Positions 57,251 to 64,000 of a DNA stretch of 64,000 nt are shown here, one piece after another; within the stretch, counting starts at the first letter, position 1; each line of letters begins with the position of its first letter. The stretch comes from Colwellia sp. (GTDB taxonomy: Bacteria > Pseudomonadota > Gammaproteobacteria > Enterobacterales > Alteromonadaceae), in assembly GCA_013215385.1 (NCBI GenBank), contig JABSOY010000005.1:310001-374000 (forward strand). Direction: 5' to 3'. The translations under genes and the position numbers were made by a program. A model generated the notes under the pieces. It worked only from the letters and a program-made list of their open reading frames with translations, searched no databases and was not told the DNA's origin.

Positions 57251-58382
57251 GATGAGTACATTCTCACCGGCCGATTATCACTTTATGCAACGAGCAATAG
57301 CACTTGCCAAACAAGGGCATTATACAACCTCGCCGAATCCGCGTGTCGGTTGTGTCTTGGTTAAAAACGGTGAAATAATTGCTGAAGGTTTTCATCAAAA
57401 AGCTGGTGAAGGCCATGCCGAAGTCAATGCTTTAAAAATGGCGGGTAAAGATGCACAAGGCGCAACCGCGTATGTAACACTTGAACCTTGCAGTCATTAT
57501 GGACGCACACCACCCTGCGCTGAGGGATTAATTAATGCTGGCGTAAAAAACGTCATAGTGGCTATGGTTGATCCTAATCCTAAAGTTGCAGGTAATGGTT
57601 TACAAAAGCTTGAGCAAGCAGGAATTTCTACTCGACATGGTTTATTAGAACAATCAGCAGAAAAATTAAACCCAGGTTTTATCAAGCAAATGACCACAGG
57701 TTTACCTTATGTCCGTTGTAAGCTAGCGGCGAGCTTGGACGGTAAAACTGCGATGAAAAATGGTGAAAGTAAATGGATCACTTCACCAGAAGCAAGACAA
57801 GATGTGCAACGCTTACGGGCACAAAGTTGTGCGATTATTAGTGGTGCAGACAGTATTTTAATGGATGAGGCTAAAATGACCGTGCGATGGTCAGAACTAG
57901 GTGAATTAAAAAATAGCTATAAAAAAGAATTGATTAGGCAGCCAGTGCGCGTGATCATTGATTCTAAAAACCGCTTAACGCCGATTCTCGCTTTGTTCAA
58001 CGAACCTTCTCCTATAATATTAATTAGAAATGCTATTGAAAACATTCATCAGTGGCCTCATTTCGTAGAGCAAGTGGCTTTACCTTTTGCTGAACCGGCA
58101 ACGAATAATCCGCAAATTGATCTATCAGCCTTATTGAGGTACTTAGCTAAACAAGGCTTAAATGATGTGTTGATCGAATCGGGATTTCGTTTAGCTGGCG
58201 CTTTTATCGAGCAAAATTTAGTAGATGAATTAATATTATATCAAGCACCAAAATTATTGGGCGCAGCGGGTAAAAGCTTGGCTGATATGCCAAGTTTAAC
58301 GCATTTGAAGCAAGCAAAAGAATTACAAATCAGCGATGTGCGAATGATAGGTAGAGATATGCGTATAACTGCGCAATTTTGA
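57237..58382 (+). CDS. ribD: Bifunctional pyrimidine deaminase/reductase RibD
   Basis: Second and third steps of riboflavin synthesis. The deaminase domain has the zinc motif GHAEVNAL and [11 protein letters not shown]. The C-terminal reductase domain (about 155-380) has [16 protein letters not shown] and [14 protein letters not shown]. At 381 residues it has full length. The start may be 57237 (overlapping nrdR) or 57252, where [19 protein letters not shown] begins; neither has a clear ribosome-binding site, so coupling to nrdR is likely. Confidence 0.96.
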   Translation: MMTNKMSTFSPADYHFMQRAIALAKQGHYTTSPNPRVGCVLVKNGEIIAEGFHQKAGEGHAEVNALKMAGKDAQGATAYVTLEPCSHYGRTPPCAEGLINAGVKNVIVAMVDPNPKVAGNGLQKLEQAGISTRHGLLEQSAEKLNPGFIKQMTTGLPYVRCKLAASLDGKTAMKNGESKWITSPEARQDVQRLRAQSCAIISGADSILMDEAKMTVRWSELGELKNSYKKELIRQPVRVIIDSKNRLTPILALFNEPSPIILIRNAIENIHQWPHFVEQVALPFAEPATNNPQIDLSALLRYLAKQGLNDVLIESGFRLAGAFIEQNLVDELILYQAPKLLGAAGKSLADMPSLTHLKQAKELQISDVRMIGRDMRITAQF

Positions 58383-58439
58383 ATTAATATTTCCTAAAGT
58401 GTCGATGAAGTTCGGCTAAAAATAAATTAAAGAGTGATT

Positions 58440-59105
58440 ATGTTCACAGGAATAATTGAAGCGGTCGGTAATATTAAAGCCATTAATATTACTGGGCAGG
58501 GCGCAAGACTAGTTATTGCGACAAATTCATTAGATATGAGCGATGTTAAGTTAGGTGATTCAATAGCCACAAATGGCATTTGTTTAACCGTGGTTGCTTT
58601 TGATTCATCTAGCTTTAGCGCCGATGTTTCAAATGAAACATTAACGCGTACCGGCTTTGCTAATTATCAATCAGGGCAAACCGTAAATTTAGAAAAAGCT
58701 ATGTTAGCAACGACACGTTTTGGTGGTCATATGGTTTCTGGGCATGTTGACGCTGTTGTTGCCATTATTGCCATTGAACATAACGGCAATAGCATTGAGT
58801 ACTGGTTAGAAATGCCAGGTGATTTAGCGCCTTATATCGCTGAAAAAGGGTCAATTACTATTGACGGCACCAGCTTGACGGTGAACAGTTTAACGGATGA
58901 CAAGTTTCGTTTGACCATTGTACCGCACACCACAGCACAAACGATTATTGCTAATTACCAAGTCGGCACAAAAGTAAATGTAGAAGTTGATTTGATAGCG
59001 CGTTATATCGAACGTTTATTAACTAAAAAAGAGTCCAGTTCAACTGAACAGCAAAGTTCAGGTGTGACTCAAGAATTATTGGCTCGTAGTGGCTTTATTA
59101 AATAA
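58440..59105 (+). CDS. ribE: Riboflavin synthase, alpha subunit
   Basis: Converts two molecules of 6,7-dimethyl-8-ribityllumazine to riboflavin. The start is at 58440 ([10 protein letters not shown]), the invariant N-terminus; a GTG two codons earlier is open but unneeded. Two internally repeated lumazine-binding domains are visible, with [11 protein letters not shown] and [23 protein letters not shown] in equivalent places. At 221 residues the length is normal. It is 57 bases after ribD and 5 bases before ribBX. Confidence 0.96.
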   Translation: MFTGIIEAVGNIKAINITGQGARLVIATNSLDMSDVKLGDSIATNGICLTVVAFDSSSFSADVSNETLTRTGFANYQSGQTVNLEKAMLATTRFGGHMVSGHVDAVVAIIAIEHNGNSIEYWLEMPGDLAPYIAEKGSITIDGTSLTVNSLTDDKFRLTIVPHTTAQTIIANYQVGTKVNVEVDLIARYIERLLTKKESSSTEQQSSGVTQELLARSGFIK

Positions 59106-59110
59106 AAGAG

Positions 59111-60226
59111 ATGATCATGAATTTACATACCCCACAAGAAATTATTGACGATATTGCTCAAGGTAAAATGGTCATTTTAATGGATGACGAAGACCGCGAA
59201 AATGAAGGTGACTTCATTATGGCTGCTGAAAAAGTTACACCAGAAGCCATTAATTTTATGGCAACTCACGGCCGTGGTTTAATTTGCATGCCAATGACGG
59301 TTGAAAAGTGTCAAGAGCTTAAGTTACCTTTAATGGTTGAAAAAAATGATGCTCAATTTAGTACTAACTTTACCGTTTCTATTGAAGCTGCGCAGGGCGT
59401 AACTACCGGTATTTCAGCGGGTGATCGTGCTACTACGGTTCTAGCCGCCGTTGCTAAAGATGCTAATCATTTAAGTATCGTGCAGCCGGGTCATATCTTC
59501 CCGTTAATTGCTAAAGATGGTGGTGTTTTAAATCGTGCTGGCCATACCGAAGCGGGTACTGATTTAGCTCGTTTAGCGGGTTTAGAGCCGGCAGCTGTTA
59601 TTGTTGAAATATTAAATGAAGACGGCACAATGGCGCGCCGCCCTGACTTAGAAATTATTGCTGAAAAACACGGATTAAAAATGGGCACTATTGCCGATTT
59701 AATTGAATACCGAAATGCCAATGAAACGACCATTGAACGAATCTCGCAATGTAAGTTACCAACAGCATTTGGTGAATTCGACTTAACCGTTTTTAAAGAC
59801 ACCATAGATGGTCAAGCGCATTTCGCATTGACTAAAGGTGAAATTAAAGCGGAAGAGCCTACTTTAGTACGGGTACATTTAGAAAATACTTTCCGAGATT
59901 TATTGTTTAGCCAACGTGAAAGTGTCGCTAAATGGCCAATGGCCAATGCCTTAGAAAAAATCGGCAAAGAAGGTGGTGTATTGGTACTTTTAGGTAAGCA
60001 TGAGTCTACTGCTGAGCTAATTGCTCAAGTAGAAAAGTATGCAAAAGTGGATGCAGGAGAAATCGTTAATGAAGTGCAGCGTCATGTTGGCTCTCGTAAT
60101 GTTGGCGTAGGATCACAAATACTTTCTAATCTAGGCGTCAGTAAAATGCGTTTATTAAGCTCGCAAACTAAATATCATTCGTTATCAGGCTTTGGTCTAG
60201 AAGTTGTTGAATATATTGCTGAGTAA
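59111..60226 (+). CDS. ribBX: RibBX: DHBP synthase with degenerate GTP-cyclohydrolase-II-like domain
   Basis: The N-terminal ~200 residues form a complete 3,4-dihydroxy-2-butanone-4-phosphate synthase ([49 protein letters not shown]). The C-terminal ~165 residues are in the position of GTP cyclohydrolase II but lack its zinc-binding cysteines and GDVFGSxRCDCG motif. This is the RibBX variant known in some proteobacteria, in which RibA must be supplied by another gene. At 371 residues it has the usual RibBA length. Two start ATGs are possible (59111 or 59117). Confidence 0.88.
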   Translation: MIMNLHTPQEIIDDIAQGKMVILMDDEDRENEGDFIMAAEKVTPEAINFMATHGRGLICMPMTVEKCQELKLPLMVEKNDAQFSTNFTVSIEAAQGVTTGISAGDRATTVLAAVAKDANHLSIVQPGHIFPLIAKDGGVLNRAGHTEAGTDLARLAGLEPAAVIVEILNEDGTMARRPDLEIIAEKHGLKMGTIADLIEYRNANETTIERISQCKLPTAFGEFDLTVFKDTIDGQAHFALTKGEIKAEEPTLVRVHLENTFRDLLFSQRESVAKWPMANALEKIGKEGGVLVLLGKHESTAELIAQVEKYAKVDAGEIVNEVQRHVGSRNVGVGSQILSNLGVSKMRLLSSQTKYHSLSGFGLEVVEYIAE

Positions 60227-60259
60227 TTAATTTTTTATAAAACTTGTTTAAAGCACATT

Positions 60260-60298
60260 AAATCACTTATAAGGATAAAATCTTATAGGTGATTTTTT
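60260..60298. terminator. Bidirectional terminator after ribBX
   Basis: AAATCACTTATAAG and CTTATAGGTGATTT pair over 14 bp with one wobble, followed by a T-run. It lies between the convergent ribBX and TonB receptor genes. Confidence 0.85.
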
Positions 60299-60336
60299 AT
60301 GTCTGATGAACTCGAAATAAGAGCTAAAACCTATAT

Positions 60337-62337
60337 CTAAAATCGATATCGATATGAAACAGATATTAGCCGACCTTGTCCTGGTACTTCGCCATCAAAA
60401 ACTCTCGGATCGAAGACCACATAATCTTTATCAAACAGGTTATGAGCATTAATTGCTAAGATATGACTTTTAGAAAAGTCGTAAGTTAGATTTGCTGAAA
60501 ACAGCGTGTACTGCTTTTGCTTGAATTGAATGTCATTGTTGAGATTGGGCTTAGGAGGTGAGACTTCATCACGCCAAATAGCGTTAGCATTGAACTGCCA
60601 CTGGCCTAATTTATATGAAAGGGTCATTGTACCAAAGTGCTTAAAGCTTTCATTGATGGGATCGTCAAAAAGGTGAGTATAGTTCAACGACAATCGTAAT
60701 TGTTCATTTATTTCAATGTTTGCACTGGTTTCTAAACCACTGATCTTTATATTTACAGCATTATCAAAAGTAAAAAGAGCTTTTCCGTTATAAGGCACTT
60801 TATTGATAAAATCGCGTAAATTATTATGAAAAAACACCACTTCACTTGAGAGAGTTTTATGCTGGTAAATCCATACTAACTCAGTTGTTTTGACAAACTC
60901 AGAGGTTAAATTAGGATTGCCCGTGGTAATACTATCGTTTGAATACAGCTCATTATTTACCGGTGTACGAAATGATTCACCATATTGTAGTTTCAACGTA
61001 TTATTCGGATTCGCTTGCCAGACAATCGCGCCGCGTGGTGAAAGCTTATGGTCAATACCCTTGACATTATCGTAGCGAGAGCCTAAAAATAAGCTAAGGT
61101 TTTGTTCTATTTGCCACTTGAGTTGACTGTAAATACCGTGGATCTCATGAGATTGATTGAGACTGTCTGATTCAGGAGGTCTTTTAATAACGATCACTCC
61201 ACCTAGGTAGTTTTTATCTATGGGGATGATTAATTCTTGCTGATAGTCGTAATGTGTTACGGCATTTCCTGATTGAAATTGGCTTGCTTTTCTATATTCG
61301 AACCCTGAATTAAGGTTAAGCTGTTTGTTAATTTTCCAACTATGATCAGCACTTATATCAGTTGACTCAGTACGCCAATACGGGCCTATTAAAAAGTCAT
61401 CATTAATAATACCGATATCGCCCGGTAGTACCATGCCCGCAGATTTTATTTTAAATAAACTATAGGAAACTTTTACCTTTAGCTGCTGAGCTTCATTTTG
61501 CCAAATTTCAGTATTTCCAGATAAAGAAAGACTGCTACTTTTATGTATATTATCAACAGAATAGCCACCAATATTCATAAATTGATTCAGTTCGTTTTCA
61601 CTATATCTAAAATTAAGCTGGCTTGATTTATATTGCGCACCAAATTCTATATATTTATTTCTATAAGGGTCTTTAACTTTGCGGTTCCAAGGTGATGTAT
61701 ATTGATGACCGTCAAATTTTTCAACAGAGATATTACTGTGCAGGTTTAAGTCTTCAGAAATGGTTTCTTGCCAGCTTGTTGATAACTGCAGATAACCTTT
61801 TTCACCTAGGCTAACCGTTAACTGTTTATCAGTCGTTTTAGTAATAATATTTAACACCCCTAAAAAGGCGTTACTACCATATAGTGCAGAACCTGGACCG
61901 CGAATAACTTCGATACGTTCGATGATTTCGGTCGGAATATGTGGGGTATAAACAGAAGCTTTACCAAAGGAGATTTCGTTTAGTCGCTCGCCATTGATCA
62001 TGACCAGTATATAACCATTATCAAGATAAACGCCACGTGCGTGCTCTTTAGGTACGGCACCAACCCAATCTCCACGAGTCATTTGAAAGCCAGGGACAAA
62101 ATTCATCACGTCATAAGCATTTTTAATACCTAAGGCTTGAATGTCAGCTTGCTCAAATACCGTGATCGTCGAAGGTACTGTTAAAACAGTTTCTTCAGTT
62201 TTTGTTGCTAAACTAATACGTACTTGCATTAGCTCTTCTATGCTGAAATCAAAGATGTCTTTTTCAATTTCATTAGCGTAGCAACTATTGATAAATAAGA
62301 GAAAAAAACAGCCAGTAATCCAAACGACAATTTGCAT
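60337..62337 (-). CDS. TonB-dependent outer-membrane receptor
   Basis: Signal peptide of about 21 residues (ending CYA), then FDFSIEELMQVRISLATK. The complete plug has VPSTITVFEQADIQALGIKNAYDVMNFVPGFQ, GVYLDNGYILVMINGERLNEI and RIEVIRGPGSALYGSNAFLGVLNII. A beta-barrel follows and ends LISVSYRYRF. Length is 666 residues, the siderophore/vitamin size class. The opening resembles that of the receptor at 29888-32020. The substrate is unknown. It is monocistronic and convergent with the rib genes. Confidence 0.9.
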   Translation of the reverse strand: MQIVVWITGCFFLLFINSCYANEIEKDIFDFSIEELMQVRISLATKTEETVLTVPSTITVFEQADIQALGIKNAYDVMNFVPGFQMTRGDWVGAVPKEHARGVYLDNGYILVMINGERLNEISFGKASVYTPHIPTEIIERIEVIRGPGSALYGSNAFLGVLNIITKTTDKQLTVSLGEKGYLQLSTSWQETISEDLNLHSNISVEKFDGHQYTSPWNRKVKDPYRNKYIEFGAQYKSSQLNFRYSENELNQFMNIGGYSVDNIHKSSSLSLSGNTEIWQNEAQQLKVKVSYSLFKIKSAGMVLPGDIGIINDDFLIGPYWRTESTDISADHSWKINKQLNLNSGFEYRKASQFQSGNAVTHYDYQQELIIPIDKNYLGGVIVIKRPPESDSLNQSHEIHGIYSQLKWQIEQNLSLFLGSRYDNVKGIDHKLSPRGAIVWQANPNNTLKLQYGESFRTPVNNELYSNDSITTGNPNLTSEFVKTTELVWIYQHKTLSSEVVFFHNNLRDFINKVPYNGKALFTFDNAVNIKISGLETSANIEINEQLRLSLNYTHLFDDPINESFKHFGTMTLSYKLGQWQFNANAIWRDEVSPPKPNLNNDIQFKQKQYTLFSANLTYDFSKSHILAINAHNLFDKDYVVFDPRVFDGEVPGQGRLISVSYRYRF

Positions 62338-62670
62338 ATAAATTATTAAATTAGTAGCTTTCCATTAAGTTAATTGCTTGTAGCCTTAATTGCAAGTAAA
62401 AATAATGGTACAAGAGGTATCGATTGATTTAAAGAATAAAAACTAAATTTAGAGCTAAGTTTATCTTGAAAATACTTGCTAAGCTTAGGCCTAAGTATGT
62501 GTTATCAATAGTTAAAGTTAGATTGAATTAATTGGTGCTATACAGCGTTTTAGCAGCGATATTTTTAGTGTCGATTGTAAACCGTGCTGCTAAATTCTCA
62601 TGCCGCATTGAAAAATAAGTTACGAATAACGCGAATGATTAGTAACTTATTTTTAACGAGGGACTACTTG
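62338..62670. other. Intergenic region between dxs and the TonB receptor
   Basis: About 333 bases. It contains the dxs terminator (62611-62654), an 8-bp inverted repeat with a long loop (TTAGCAGC / GCTGCTAA, about 62550-62593), and the promoter region of the TonB receptor. No coding frame is supported. Confidence 0.5.
62611..62654 (-). terminator. Terminator of dxs
   Basis: Perfect 13-bp arms AAAAATAAGTTAC and GTAACTTATTTTT with an 18-nt loop, T-rich on both ends. It starts 17 bases after the dxs stop on the minus strand. Confidence 0.75.
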
Positions 62671-64000
62671 CTATACAGGTTTAATAAAACGGGTGATCTT
62701 ATTTATAATACCTTGACTATCTAAGCCAAGTTCGTGATGAATTTCTTGCTGTGTTCCATGTTTAATAAAGCTGTCAGGTAGACCAATGTTTAGTATTTTT
62801 ATGGCGATACCTTGGCTGAGAATATACTCATTAACTCCAGAGCCTGCGCCGCCGGCAATGGCATTATCTTCAATAGTAACGATAATATCGTGAGTTTTTA
62901 CCATTTTGTCGATCAGCGATACATCAAGCGGCTTGATAAAACGCATATCTACCAGTGTACAATTTAATTGTTGTGCGGCTATTTTTGCTTCATCTAACGT
63001 GCTGCCAAAATTTAATATAGCAACAGATGGTTCTGAATTTTCAGCATTAGGTTGTGAGATGATATTCCCTTTACCCATCTCAATGGTTTCATTTATATCA
63101 GGAAGTTGGGCGCCGTTACCACAACCTCTAGGATATCGAACCGCACTAGGACCATTGTGTTTAAAGCCGGTATTAAGCATCAGCTGACATTCACGCTCAT
63201 CAGATGGTGCCATAATTACGATATTTGGAACACAGCGCATAAAACTTAAATCGAACGCCCCTTGATGTGTCGGTCCGTCTGCACCGACAATACCCGCACG
63301 GTCAATTGCAAATAATACCGGTAGGTTTTGAATAGCAACATCGTGAATGAATTGATCGTAGCCACGCTGTAAAAAGCTCGAATAAATAGCAACAACGGGT
63401 TTTCTACCGCCGATGGCTAAACCTGCGGCAAAAGTAACCGCATGCTGTTCTGCAATCGCGACATCAAAATATTGCTCAGGAAAGCGTTGGCTAAATTCTA
63501 CCATGCCAGAGCCTTCACCCATTGCAGGTGTTACTGCAACAAGTGACTTATTTTGTTCGGCCGTTTTACAAAGCCAGTCACCAAATATTTTTGAATATGT
63601 CGGCAAGCTTGGTTTACTTTTGGGTAAAGACGTTTGGCTAGGGTCAAATTTTGGCACGGCATGATATTTTATTGGATCTTGCTCTGCTGCTTCATATCCC
63701 TTGCCTTTTTTGGTGGCAATATGAAGGATTTGTGGCCCTTTTAAATTTCGCATATTACTAATGGTATCAACTAAACCATTGACGTCATGCCCATCAATAG
63801 GGCCGATATAATTAAAGCCTAACTCTTCAAAAAAAGTGCTTGGCACAACCATGCCTTTTAAGTGTTCTTCTGCACGACTAGCTAATTCTTTTATCGGCGG
63901 AAGGTTTTTTAGTATGCGTTTACTGCCTTCACGTATTCCAGTATATATACTTCCCGACAACATTTTAGCGAAGTGATTATTTAATGCGCCAACATTTTCT
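62671..64000 (-). CDS. dxs: 1-deoxy-D-xylulose-5-phosphate synthase (3' part, cut by window end)
   Basis: First enzyme of the MEP isoprenoid pathway, using thiamine diphosphate. The frame stays open to the window edge at 64000 and reads [12 protein letters not shown] before the first Met at 63963, so the gene continues beyond. Visible segments are [35 protein letters not shown], the transketolase pyrimidine domain [20 protein letters not shown] with [15 protein letters not shown], and the C-terminal domain. About 443 of the ~620 residues expected are here. Confidence 0.96.
   Translation of the reverse strand, partial: ENVGALNNHFAKMLSGSIYTGIREGSKRILKNLPPIKELASRAEEHLKGMVVPSTFFEELGFNYIGPIDGHDVNGLVDTISNMRNLKGPQILHIATKKGKGYEAAEQDPIKYHAVPKFDPSQTSLPKSKPSLPTYSKIFGDWLCKTAEQNKSLVAVTPAMGEGSGMVEFSQRFPEQYFDVAIAEQHAVTFAAGLAIGGRKPVVAIYSSFLQRGYDQFIHDVAIQNLPVLFAIDRAGIVGADGPTHQGAFDLSFMRCVPNIVIMAPSDERECQLMLNTGFKHNGPSAVRYPRGCGNGAQLPDINETIEMGKGNIISQPNAENSEPSVAILNFGSTLDEAKIAAQQLNCTLVDMRFIKPLDVSLIDKMVKTHDIIVTIEDNAIAGGAGSGVNEYILSQGIAIKILNIGLPDSFIKHGTQQEIHHELGLDSQGIINKITRFIKPV

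Noticed and set aside
57251-58439. FMN riboswitch near the rib genes
   Set aside because: I saw no conserved RFN-element blocks upstream of ribD, ribE or ribBX, and the spacers are too short.

Overview
The window is low-GC DNA from a marine gammaproteobacterium, most likely Alteromonadales and probably Colwellia/Thalassotalea-like. This is inferred from the pepA-holC-valS block divergent from lptFG, a RibBX-type riboflavin enzyme, a PEP-CTERM protein next to a PrsT-type TPR protein, and a carbohydrate locus that pairs a large TonB receptor with tryptophan-halogenase-like proteins. There are no rRNA genes, insertion sequences, phage genes or CRISPR arrays. One tRNA gene (Leu, CAA) is present.

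Layout. 0.3-10 kb: a membrane-bound winged-helix regulator, then valS, holC and pepA on the minus strand, lptF-lptG on plus, and an RDD membrane protein. 10-11.7 kb: a decayed TolB-like/adenylate-cyclase-type gene, tRNA-Leu and a parvulin. 11.8-24.3 kb: the most notable region, a minus-strand chitin or GlcNAc-type locus. It holds a secreted GH18 enzyme, two flavin-dependent halogenase-like proteins, a JmjC/cupin-type oxygenase-like protein, a 1093-residue TonB receptor, and a 955-residue membrane protein. That last protein fuses a periplasmic GH18-like domain with a mutated active site to a cytoplasmic LytTR DNA-binding domain. A 59-bp regulatory module and a LacI-type palindrome lie upstream of the TonB receptor and recur upstream of a tiny ORF and the GH18 enzyme gene. 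24.5-32 kb: a periplasmic binding protein, a PrsT-like TPR protein, a PEP-CTERM protein and a TonB receptor.

32-43 kb is mixed: LysR/EamA, a Nudix-wHTH (NrtR-like) regulator with a perfect inverted repeat in its divergent promoter, a DUF4386-like protein, a quinone-reductase-like MDR, a pseudogene broken by two single-base deletions, envelope proteins, a hexanucleotide microsatellite, an ornithine-cyclodeaminase-like gene and an orphan histidine kinase. 43-50 kb is a C2-metabolism block: malate synthase G, LrgA/LrgB, LysR and isocitrate lyase. 50-55 kb holds a TAP-like peptidase with an ABC exporter, then a sigma-70-like factor with a membrane partner. 55-60 kb is glyA, nrdR, ribD, ribE and ribBX. 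A TonB receptor and the 3' part of dxs (cut by the window edge) finish the window.

How the genes may work together. In the chitin-type locus the inferred flow is: secreted GH18 makes oligosaccharides, the TonB receptor imports them across the outer membrane, and the inactive GH18 domain senses them in the periplasm and controls transcription through LytTR. In the C2 block, isocitrate lyase makes glyoxylate and malate synthase consumes it; LrgAB is a candidate C2/C3 acid transporter under the adjacent LysR. Start sites were corrected from the longest ORF where the family N-terminus and a ribosome-binding site agreed.
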